DNA of 48,181 nt. Origin: Alphaproteobacteria bacterium (GTDB taxonomy: Bacteria > Pseudomonadota > Alphaproteobacteria > JAUHZY01). Of the stretch, positions 1 through 6,488 are shown piece by piece. Every line of letters begins with the position of its first letter. The first letter of the stretch is position 1. The notes under the pieces were generated by a model. That model ran no database searches. It was not told the DNA's origin and saw only the letters and a list, made by a program, of their open reading frames with translations. Made by a program: the position numbers and the translations under genes. The stretch is taken from positions 1-48,181 of the forward strand of contig JAUHZY010000004.1 of NCBI GenBank assembly GCA_030425825.1. Direction: 5' to 3'.

Positions 1-127
1 ATAGATATTGCATTATTTGTTGCCAAGTTAGAGAAAGCCTGGAGAGAGCGATTTCACATGCACATCAAATCAACAGAAATTGTCTAGATTTCACTCTACA
101 AAATTGGGGGTTCTTCCACAGCGGGCG
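1..127. mobile_element. Right part of a 251-bp MITE-like element (continues at 48058-48181)
   Basis: A 35-bp inverted repeat occupies 93-127 and matches exactly, in reverse, 48058-48092. Outside each repeat is the same 5-bp sequence CCAAT (128-132 and 48053-48057), as expected for a target duplication. If the window is circular the element is 124 + 127 = 251 bp. It holds no transposase; the longest open stretch near the join is about 34 codons and has no recognised homology. A palindrome with arms TGCAATAT and ATATTGCA spans the window join. The 5-bp duplication and long inverted ends fit a non-autonomous element moved in trans, possibly by a Tn3-like enzyme, but the end sequence is not one I recognise. 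Confidence 0.7.
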
Positions 128-186
128 CCAATGCACCTCATCAACATCGTATTTCTTGACGAGTTCAGAAAGAATTAATGCGGGAT
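128..186 (-). pseudogene. phrB: Photolyase gene, middle fragment
   Basis: Read on the minus strand, 178-128 encodes 17 residues (LILSELVKKYDVDEVHW). They complete the stretch missing between the N-terminal fragment ending SGDPA (4528) and the C-terminal fragment starting NRCYEPW (48052). The bases 179-186 are one copy of the 8-bp target duplication TGCGGGAT made by the ISKra4-like unit; 128-132 are one copy of the 5-bp duplication of the small element. The fragment is stranded between the two insertions. Confidence 0.85.
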
Positions 187-229
187 GGGTGTGACCTTGC
201 GATAATGTCTTAATTGTGAGAAGCTTCTT
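187..229 (+). repeat. Outer left end of the ISKra4-like unit
   Basis: These 43 bases match 3153-3195 with one difference (C versus T at the ninth base). The first 13 bases also match the right end (4515-4527) in inverted orientation. The repeat ends in the palindrome AGAAGCTTCT. Confidence 0.85.
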
Positions 230-237
230 ATTCGAAT

Positions 238-266
238 TTGTCTTTTAATAAGCTATTTAATATTAA
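238..266 (+). promoter_or_regulatory. Possible promoter of the PARP-like gene
   Basis: TTGTCT (238-243) and TATTAA (261-266) are separated by 17 bases in a very AT-rich stretch just after the transposon end. This resembles a sigma-70 promoter, but such matches are common in AT-rich DNA. Confidence 0.3.
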
Positions 267-321
267 TTTAATATTTTATTGTAATAATTCAACTATTCTT
301 ACGTTAAGGGTGTAGTGTATT

Positions 322-2280
322 ATGAGAAAACTATTAGAAACTAGTGGCCAGCTTAGTCTCGGGGCTATGGTCATTGCTTCGGCGACGGTATGGTGGAAAC
401 ATCAGCGTAGTCCGTTGCGATCTACGCCTTCCGGAGAGGCATTACCGTTAGTCAGTGTTTTCCCTATCTTGTCGCAATTGTATTACTCTAATTCACAAGG
501 ACTATTATCGGAATTTGACAGCAAGGTCATTTATAAAGTTATGACGCGAGAACCTAGCGCAGTAGATTTTAAAAATAATAAAAAGAAGCGCTGTATTATT
601 TTTTATTCACCAGTTCAACCATCTAGAAAATCTTTTGCGCGAAAAATAAATCGAGACATTGATGGCGACTGGAGTATTTTCACTAGAAATACACATGGTA
701 AGATTGAGAAAAGAAAAGTAACCAGTCGCTATTTGTCATATAATTTAGATAGGGTATCGTGCTACTGGCGAAGGGGTAGAAAGGATAACTTTTCCAATGG
801 CATGCTAAATATGACACCTCATGACCATAAACAGTTAAGTGTAGCAATTTGGCTGTCATCTAACTTTTCTTCAAAATTAACCAACGACCTCAGTGATTTT
901 ATTGGGAGTTTGCGAGACCCCGGTAGATTTAAGTATACATTGAAATCGATAGGCTACAACTATTCGACACGTAATCTGATTCACAGTGTTTGTGCATCCT
1001 CAGCAGATGCCTATGATTATCATCTATTTCGGCACGCAATTTTAACACTTGTGCGGGAAATGCTGTTAAGTATCGACGATTCTCAGGCGAGTGCTTGTAG
1101 CAATCAGTCGATGAGAACAATTACCAACAAGCCGATGGGTGAGGCGTTCTATAAAAGAGTTAACGAAATACTGCGCGATTATGCTAACATCGCCTCTGAT
1201 TTCTCATCAGAGGCGTTCAAAAAAATCATTCGCAAAGCCCTACCTGACTGGAACCTCGATACATTATATGATCCTAAAAAAGGTGTTTTTCCACAAACTA
1301 ATCCACTTAACTGCTTCCCTGTTCAATCACTATCAGGACGCAAAGCCGGACTTAGGCTTGAAAGGTTGGTGCCTGGATTAAAACTAAAGCCTGGAAAAAA
1401 GGGCCGCTTTACGCAATTATTGCCGCGCGCTGAATGCCCTAACGATGAAGGTTTTTTGTCAAGAAAAGAGTTTCAGGCAGCGCTTTTGAAAAGCAGCCAT
1501 GGGAGTTGCAAAACTAAAATTTATGCTGACACTATTTTTCAGCGTAATCCACAAGCGATGTTGATTGGCAATGTACGTCATGCGCGTCGGGCACTGTATG
1601 CGTTACATGCACCAAGATTTCGAAATAAATCTGAATCCACTATCACTGAGGAACTCAGTAAAAAATTAGCGTCACACAAGCTTTTTCGTGCAGATAGCCC
1701 ATTTGTTATTATGCAGCGATTTATTCTCTATTTAAACCATCAGCTCAAGCAGTTAGCAGGGCGCGGCGCCGATATACTAGGTGATTTTAAGCCAGTCACC
1801 CATCCTGAACAATATCCTATTCCGCTCTTTACGCGAGCGGACGGTCACCTGTTAGGATTTTTTTGGCATGGAACAGCGGTCGAAAATTCCCGCAATATTG
1901 TGAAGACAAATTTTTTATTGGGTCATTCCAGTGCTCAGTTTTATGGCCCGGGTACTTATTTTGCGATACAAGCCTGTAAGGCATTGCAGTACACGGCTGA
2001 CGAAAAAGAGACTTTGTTGTTAGTCGCTGTTTTTTTAGGAAAAAATCCTTTCTTTCATCAGCGCGGTACCCGTGACCCTGGCAATGACACCTCTTGGGTA
2101 AGAGTCGCTGTTCCTGGGTATGCTAATAACGGCCGTCAAGCTCATTGGGAATTTATATCGGCGAATGAGTTTAATATTGTACCATTGTTGCAAGTTACTT
2201 TATTTGATGAGAAACATCATGCTAAGCGCCCGCATCCGAAAGGAGAATTTCGTAGGCTTCAGTCGTGTCATGTTATGTAG
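322..2280 (+). CDS. PARP-like ADP-ribosyltransferase domain protein with N-terminal membrane segment
   Basis: The 652-residue protein has a C-terminal domain with PARP catalytic landmarks: WHGT with His516, GPGTYFA with Tyr546, a following hydrophobic strand LLLVAVFLG, and HWEFIS with Glu610 before an NIVPLLQV strand. This H-Y-E order is that of eukaryotic-type PARPs, which transfer ADP-ribose from NAD+ to proteins or nucleic acids. Residues 12-26 form a hydrophobic segment, so the protein may be membrane-anchored with the enzyme at the far end. Residues 40-480 match nothing I recognise. A weak AAGGG precedes the ATG. The gene is cargo on the ISKra4-like unit and ends 8 bp before an IS66 remnant. 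A role as a host-directed effector or toxin is inference. Confidence 0.7.
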   Translation: MRKLLETSGQLSLGAMVIASATVWWKHQRSPLRSTPSGEALPLVSVFPILSQLYYSNSQGLLSEFDSKVIYKVMTREPSAVDFKNNKKKRCIIFYSPVQPSRKSFARKINRDIDGDWSIFTRNTHGKIEKRKVTSRYLSYNLDRVSCYWRRGRKDNFSNGMLNMTPHDHKQLSVAIWLSSNFSSKLTNDLSDFIGSLRDPGRFKYTLKSIGYNYSTRNLIHSVCASSADAYDYHLFRHAILTLVREMLLSIDDSQASACSNQSMRTITNKPMGEAFYKRVNEILRDYANIASDFSSEAFKKIIRKALPDWNLDTLYDPKKGVFPQTNPLNCFPVQSLSGRKAGLRLERLVPGLKLKPGKKGRFTQLLPRAECPNDEGFLSRKEFQAALLKSSHGSCKTKIYADTIFQRNPQAMLIGNVRHARRALYALHAPRFRNKSESTITEELSKKLASHKLFRADSPFVIMQRFILYLNHQLKQLAGRGADILGDFKPVTHPEQYPIPLFTRADGHLLGFFWHGTAVENSRNIVKTNFLLGHSSAQFYGPGTYFAIQACKALQYTADEKETLLLVAVFLGKNPFFHQRGTRDPGNDTSWVRVAVPGYANNGRQAHWEFISANEFNIVPLLQVTLFDEKHHAKRPHPKGEFRRLQSCHVM

Positions 2281-2288
2281 TCACACAC

Positions 2289-2987
2289 GTAACTACACGC
2301 CCCCTAATGAACCAATGTCACCATTAAGCGCCATTTGAATAGCGATGAGGGGATTAATGCCTTTGTTGGCCATTGTCTGCAGATAGCTTGATATTCTGCA
2401 ATAGGCTTGTGCATAAATTTTTGAACGAAAGCATCCAGACACTTTCTGTTTCACCTTTGCCATCCTCAGATCACGCTCTGCGCGATTATTAGTAAAGGCA
2501 ACATGTGGGTCATGAGCGAATCGTAAGACAGACTCTTCGTGTTTTCTCAATCGTTCTAAAAGATTGTGTGCATCCGACTTTGCAACACTGCCCCGCTTGC
2601 CGTTCGGTTTACTGAGTATGACTGGCATTTCCTTTTTTCCTTGCGTTAAAATGCAGCGGTAACGTGTCTGAAGCGCTTTAAATTTTTTCGGACTTAGGTG
2701 CTTAACTTTGCTATGGTTAATCGTTTTACAGGTTTCCTGAAGCAAACGCTTCATCCTGTTAGCCCACTTATAATTATTTGTATCAACAATAAACGTGAGT
2801 TCGCGCAGCAAATGTGACCCACACAAGCCGTGCCGGCAGTGACCATAGGATAAATAAGGCGCCCAACAGTCATGAACAATGACACCACCATATTTTGGAA
2901 TGATGTCAATCTCTTCGATGGCATCCAGTCCTCTTTTAGCGTGTAAGCATTTTAGTGTCACATCCCCAGACGCATAGACGTGTATCC
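2289..2987 (-). pseudogene. IS66 family TnpC transposase, C-terminal remnant
   Basis: The reading frame (stop at 2293) covers the C-terminal half of an IS66 TnpC: HDCWAPYL, GSHLLREL and FTNNRAERDLRMAKVKQKVS are typical of this family's catalytic region. In-frame homology (ASGDVTLKC) continues upstream of the apparent GTG at 2961 to about 2987 and then breaks. No tnpA or tnpB is nearby. The piece lies between two direct copies of an IS66-like end, GTAACTACACGCCCCCT (2289-2305) and GTAACTACTCGCCCCCT (2988-3004). The element is therefore truncated, probably by a second related element or a deletion. It differs from the intact IS66 at 24284-26706. Confidence 0.8.
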
Positions 2988-3152
2988 GTAACTACTCGCC
3001 CCCTTTATCCATTATTTTTTCAAAAAGTCCTTGACAAGATTTCAGGTGAGATTTTTCTATTGCGTTAATTGCTGTGTAAATCATCGCTTAGAGCTGTTCT
3101 CAAGCTCAAGATGAGTCATTTTAATATCCGCATAAAATAGACTTGATTTAAA
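2988..3152. other. Non-coding remnant between IS66 fragment and ISKra4-like IS
   Basis: It begins with a second IS66-like end (2988-3004) and then holds about 150 bp without a convincing ORF or motif. It is probably scar DNA of an IS66-type element. Confidence 0.4.
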
Positions 3153-3219
3153 GGGTGTGATCTTGCGATAATGTCTTAATTGTGAGAAGCTTCTTCTCCT
3201 ACTGACATGGAGAGAAGCA

Positions 3220-4512
3220 ATGAATGCGCAAGTGATCAATAAATCAGGTGATGAAATTACAGTTCAGGTTAAAGTAAAGTTGACGGGTAGTATGATGGAT
3301 ATGGAAAAGTCTATCCAGCAAGCCGTTAATGAAGTTGGCAGCGAGTTAACAAAAGCAGCGTTAAAAAAATTTGATACAACGGGCGCGCCCATTAAAGTAG
3401 GCGATGTTCGTTTATCTTCGAAAGGGCAAGTGCTTAAACGGTATGAAACACCGTATGGCCCCGTTGATGTTTCACGTTATGTTTACCAGACTTGTAGAGG
3501 TGGTAGAACTTTTTGCCCACTTGACGAAAATGCCCGCATTATAACAAGCTCAACACCACGCTTCGCTCAAATAATTAGTCACAAATATGCTCGTGGCAGT
3601 GCACGTGAAGTAGCGGATGATTTTGCAATAAACCACGGACGCACAGTGGCCAGCTCGTTTATACAAAATGTATCGACGTTTATTGGCAGCATAGCACAAG
3701 CAACCGAAGAAGCATGGGAGTATGCTATTCCGACCTTAGATGAACCCGTTGAAACAATTAGTGTTAGTTTAGATGGGACATGCATACTAATGACAAAAGG
3801 CGGTTATCGTGAAGCAATGACAGGAACTATTTCACTCTACAATAAAGCAGGTGATCGACTTCATAGTATTTACCTTGGTGCATCTCCAGAGTATGGGAAA
3901 GAAAAATTTCTATCGCGTCTTGAAAAAGAAGTGTTTTCAGTAAAGCTACAATATCCAAATGCAATTTATGTTGGTATTGTAGATGGAGCGAAGATCAATT
4001 GGGAATTTTTAAACGCGCATACATCTCACCAGATACTGGACTTTTATCATGCAACAGAATATTTGGCACATGCTGCTAAAGCGCTTTATCCTGGAGTATT
4101 AGATTATATAAAGCAAAAAGAATGGCTGGATGACGCATGTCATCGTTTGAAGCATGATGAGGGTGGCGCAAATACCTTATTAATAGAAATGAAATCAATT
4201 GTAACAGACGAACTGTCGCCTGAAAAAAAAGACAAACTAAAAGCGGCCATCACTTATTTTGAAAATCAAAACCATCGCATGTGTTACGCGTTTTATCGCG
4301 AAAATAATTTTCCTATTGGATCCGGCGTGACTGAAGCGGCTTGCAAAACATTGGTGAAACAAAGACTGTGCCGATCTGGAATGAAGTGGGGTGAAAAAGG
4401 TGCGCGATTAATTTTGTGTTTGCGCGCTTTAATCTGCACGCCAAGTCGTTTTGAACAATTTTGGGATCGAATCAGTGCGGTAGGAATCACAGGTTTGGGC
4501 AATTTACATTAA
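3220..4512 (+). CDS. ISKra4-like DDE transposase
   Basis: The 430-residue protein appears intact. Features include a central SVSLDGTCI stretch with a probable first catalytic Asp, VGIVDGAKINWEFL with a second, and the C-terminal signature IGSGVTEAACKTLVKQRL followed by RSGMKWGEKGA, which I associate with ISKra4-family transposases. The start lies behind a GGAGAGAAGCA stretch. It is the likely enzyme for the surrounding compound unit, cutting at both ends and making 8-bp duplications. The family name rests on motif recall; the related ISLre2 group is the main alternative. Confidence 0.75.
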   Translation: MNAQVINKSGDEITVQVKVKLTGSMMDMEKSIQQAVNEVGSELTKAALKKFDTTGAPIKVGDVRLSSKGQVLKRYETPYGPVDVSRYVYQTCRGGRTFCPLDENARIITSSTPRFAQIISHKYARGSAREVADDFAINHGRTVASSFIQNVSTFIGSIAQATEEAWEYAIPTLDEPVETISVSLDGTCILMTKGGYREAMTGTISLYNKAGDRLHSIYLGASPEYGKEKFLSRLEKEVFSVKLQYPNAIYVGIVDGAKINWEFLNAHTSHQILDFYHATEYLAHAAKALYPGVLDYIKQKEWLDDACHRLKHDEGGANTLLIEMKSIVTDELSPEKKDKLKAAITYFENQNHRMCYAFYRENNFPIGSGVTEAACKTLVKQRLCRSGMKWGEKGARLILCLRALICTPSRFEQFWDRISAVGITGLGNLH

Positions 4513-4514
4513 CA

Positions 4515-4527
4515 CAAGGTCACACCC
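4515..4527 (-). repeat. Right end of the ISKra4-like unit
   Basis: CAAGGTCACACCC is the inverse of the left ends at 187 and 3153 and matches the outer copy better (GACC, against GATC in the inner copy). It is followed directly by the duplication TGCGGGAT. Confidence 0.8.
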
Positions 4528-4761
4528 TGCGGGATCACCAGATTTAGTGATAAGTTTACAATCAAGTGTTGTATTTAACTCAAGTAGCGAACGATGCAGC
4601 CAGCAACGGCTCGCAGCACCCAACGCCTTACTTTTACAATTAAAATCATCCAATATATAAATTGGTAGCACAACGCCCTGCTTTGTCGCAGATGAGAAAC
4701 TCGGATTATCAGTGAGTCTCAAATCCTGGCGAAACCAGTGAATAATTTTTTTTGAAGCCAA
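4528..4761 (-). pseudogene. phrB: Photolyase gene, N-terminal fragment
   Basis: It encodes 78 residues starting MASKKIIHWFRQDLRLTDNP, the typical N-terminus of a class I CPD photolyase (HWFRxDLRxxDN, then LPIYILD). These enzymes repair pyrimidine dimers using FAD and light. The start is a TTG seven bases after a good AGGAG. The frame is cut at codon GDPA by the ISKra4-like unit and runs into its end. Joined to 178-128 and 48052-46919 it gives 1419 nt, exactly 473 codons with the stop. The fragment alone cannot bind FAD. Confidence 0.9.
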
Positions 4762-4855
4762 TATATTACTCCTATATTTGCTTACAACCCCTTAAAGAAA
4801 AGCACGCCTCAGTAAGGAAAAACCGCATTCGGCAAAAAAATAAATAGTCTTATAC

Positions 4856-4873
4856 GTATCGTACGATACATAT
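4856..4873. repeat. Palindromic repeat, copy 1, downstream of the SprT-like gene
   Basis: The sequence GTATCGTACGATACATAT is identical to 5652-5669. Its core GTATCGTACGATAC is a perfect palindrome. This copy begins just after the stop codon end of the SprT-like gene at 4880. Confidence 0.75.
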
Positions 4874-4879
4874 ATTTTT

Positions 4880-5635
4880 TTAATATTCATCCATTGCATT
4901 ATCACAATCATCGCACCGTAGCGATAAATCAGATTTACCCCAAACGTTAATTCCGCACTCAGAACAACTGTATTTTACCTTAACTTTCTTTGATGCCTTC
5001 TTATCGTCAGATACAAAAAGATCGCCGCCAAACAAATCTGTTAAGTTGATTGTTAGCTGATTAGCTAAGTCATACTCTAAACCAGATAATGCTTCTGAAA
5101 TTACGCCATGCTCATCAACCAATGAACTGTCTGGCTGACCTCGCATTGTTGAGAATCGATCAACCCAAGGCAGCGTAAATTTCTTTTTCTTAAGTAGGCT
5201 GACACAAGTATGGATAAATTTCCCTTCCCTGATGGGGTAATCATTCATGTGTTGCCCTACCCTTTTGCCGCCAGGCATTCCTGTTGTTGATGGCATAAGC
5301 CCAACGCTAACCATTTTATCCGACCACTCTTTGTTGTGATAGGACGTTCTACCTGGTTTACCGTGACAATGTTGCCAGCAATGCGTCATTTCATGCACCA
5401 ACGTTTGCATGAGTTCGATTAATGTTGCACGGCCTACGTAGATAGGGTTAATCGCGATTTCATGGCAGTTTTTTCCCTTCGATGATGCCCAGCGATCAGG
5501 TGAAAAATACCCCATCATACCGTGTTGTCGTTGAATAGTGAAAAGTACTGGCGGCAAACGACAATCAAACAAACCCACATTAAAGTGATCGTATGCGGCC
5601 TGAAGCGCTGCGTAAAATTCTTCTGATGGAGTCAC
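4880..5635 (-). CDS. SprT-like zinc metallopeptidase
   Basis: The 251-residue protein has the metallopeptidase signature LVHEMTHCWQHCHG (HExxH) near residues 80-93, the SprT-like lead-in FNVGLFDCRLPPVLFTIQ, and a C-terminal zinc ribbon (YSCSECG ... RCDDCDN). SprT/Spartan-type proteins act on DNA-associated proteins; plasmid versions are common but little studied. The start is GTG with AGGA a few bases upstream. The gene stands alone between two copies of a palindrome, and the upstream copy lies within about 15-35 bp of the start, which suggests control by a repressor. The physiological substrate is unknown. Confidence 0.8.
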   Translation of the reverse strand: MTPSEEFYAALQAAYDHFNVGLFDCRLPPVLFTIQRQHGMMGYFSPDRWASSKGKNCHEIAINPIYVGRATLIELMQTLVHEMTHCWQHCHGKPGRTSYHNKEWSDKMVSVGLMPSTTGMPGGKRVGQHMNDYPIREGKFIHTCVSLLKKKKFTLPWVDRFSTMRGQPDSSLVDEHGVISEALSGLEYDLANQLTINLTDLFGGDLFVSDDKKASKKVKVKYSCSECGINVWGKSDLSLRCDDCDNAMDEY

Positions 5636-5648
5636 GAATCATCCTGCT

Positions 5649-5668
5649 TATGTATCGTACGATACATA
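5649..5668. promoter_or_regulatory. 20-bp perfect palindrome upstream of the SprT-like gene
   Basis: TATGTATCGTACGATACATA is a perfect palindrome 13 bp before the GTG start, in the position of an operator. Eighteen of its bases recur at 4856-4873. Confidence 0.65.
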
Positions 5669-5741
5669 TTAAGCGGTATTGCTAATTGTGTCAACAGTTA
5701 CGTCTTTATTATATTTATTAGGCGGTGTCTATTAGACTATA

Positions 5742-6128
5742 TTAACTAGAAAAATAATTTACATTAACATCGAAAGCTTTGGCTATTCGTTTAGCAATAG
5801 CCATGCCAATGGGTCTTGTCCCATTTTCCATTTTTGATAAATTAGCTTGAGTGATGCCAATTTTCTTAGCAAACTCCACTTGAGACAGTCTTTCACGTGA
5901 CCTAAGACCTCTTAGAAGAGCACCCGCCTTCGTATACTTCTTGTCAAACTCTGCGAATACGTCTTCTGCTGAGACATTACCAGCGCGCGCTACTGCTTTT
6001 TTCGTTTCTACAGCGTATTTTTTTGCAATATTTCTTGGAATCGCATATAGCTGCCCCTTATCGACAACATACAGGAGCTGTTTTTGTATCTCGTTTTTAG
6101 TAAGGCGCTTTTTCATGGGTGCCGACAT
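5742..6128 (-). CDS. higA: HigA-like XRE family antitoxin
   Basis: The 128-residue protein has an XRE helix-turn-helix at residues 75-125 (RLSQVEFAKKIGITQANLSKMENGTRP). The N-terminal half (NEIQKQLLYVVDKGQLYAIPR) is typical of antitoxins paired with RelE-like toxins. It lies second in the pair and its start, ATG after GAGG, overlaps the toxin gene by 32 bp, so the two are translationally coupled. It should neutralise the toxin and repress the shared promoter. The HigA label is by family and order. Confidence 0.8.
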   Translation of the reverse strand: MSAPMKKRLTKNEIQKQLLYVVDKGQLYAIPRNIAKKYAVETKKAVARAGNVSAEDVFAEFDKKYTKAGALLRGLRSRERLSQVEFAKKIGITQANLSKMENGTRPIGMAIAKRIAKAFDVNVNYFSS

Positions 6129-6399
6129 AATAGACCTCTATCTGCTTTAACTTACCATCAATAACAACCCAACAACAAACATAGGTTGGCTTGCCCCTAA
6201 TTAAATGACAGTGGCGCCGATCTTCTTTAGCCTGGCCTTTTTGAGATTTTAATTTCCCATAATGAGGCCAAGACTTTCCCGGAAATGGCCCTTGATCTTT
6301 AAGGTCTTCAACAAGTAAGCGAAGAGCTTCTTTAGCCCTTGGGCTTAATTTTCCGACCTGCTTGAGGGCCTTTCTCGTAAATTCAATGCTCCATGTCAT
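6097..6399 (-). CDS. higB: RelE/HigB-like mRNA interferase toxin
   Basis: The protein is about 100 residues long, MTWSIEFTRKALKQVGKLSP onward, with the pattern KSWPHYGKLKSQKGQAKEDRRHCHLIRGK and IEVYYVGTHEKAPY typical of HigB/phage Gp49-like toxins that cleave mRNA at the ribosome. An in-frame ATG at 6426 exists, but it lies upstream of the probable -10 box, so 6399 is preferred; translation may be leaderless. The toxin precedes the antitoxin, the order seen in higBA systems. Likely role: plasmid maintenance. Confidence 0.8.
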   Translation of the reverse strand: MTWSIEFTRKALKQVGKLSPRAKEALRLLVEDLKDQGPFPGKSWPHYGKLKSQKGQAKEDRRHCHLIRGKPTYVCCWVVIDGKLKQIEVYYVGTHEKAPY

Positions 6400-6405
6400 A
6401 TTTAC

Positions 6406-6433
6406 AGTATAACACATAAATGACATATGTCAA
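6406..6433 (-). promoter_or_regulatory. Promoter and operator of the higBA pair
   Basis: On the minus strand TTGACA (6433-6428) and TATACT (6411-6406) are 16 bases apart, a strong sigma-70 match. The perfect palindrome TGACATATGTCA (6421-6432) overlaps the -35 box and is a good candidate operator for the antitoxin. Transcription would begin at about 6399, the start codon itself. Confidence 0.65.
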
Positions 6434-6488
6434 ATATATTCCTTCAGCTGTTGACTGGCTATTATACTGGTTTATTTTGAGTAGATTA

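Larger units (their letters stand above)
187..4527 (+). mobile_element. Compound ISKra4-like transposable unit carrying a PARP-like gene
   Basis: The outer ends are GGGTGTGACCTTG at 187 and its inverted counterpart ending at 4527. They are flanked by the perfect 8-bp direct repeat TGCGGGAT (179-186 and 4528-4535) inside the photolyase gene. A second copy of the left end lies inside at 3153-3195, just before the transposase gene, with 42 of 43 positions identical to 187-229. The inner left end has no matching duplication next to it. The simplest reading is that the outer left end and the single right end moved the whole 4.3-kb block. Contents: PARP-like gene, IS66 remnant, transposase. A deleted second IS copy could give the same layout. 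Confidence 0.8.
3153..4527 (+). mobile_element. ISKra4-like insertion sequence
   Basis: It consists of a left end at 3153, a single transposase gene and a right end finishing at 4527; ends share GGGTGTGAYCTTG in inverted orientation. The length, 1375 bp, is that of a one-ORF IS. The 8-bp target duplication exists only on the right side (4528-4535); its partner is beside the outer left end at 187. Confidence 0.75.

Noticed and set aside
1-87. Open reading frame of 29 codons ending at 87
   Set aside because: It lies inside the 251-bp element, has no start codon in the window and no family match.
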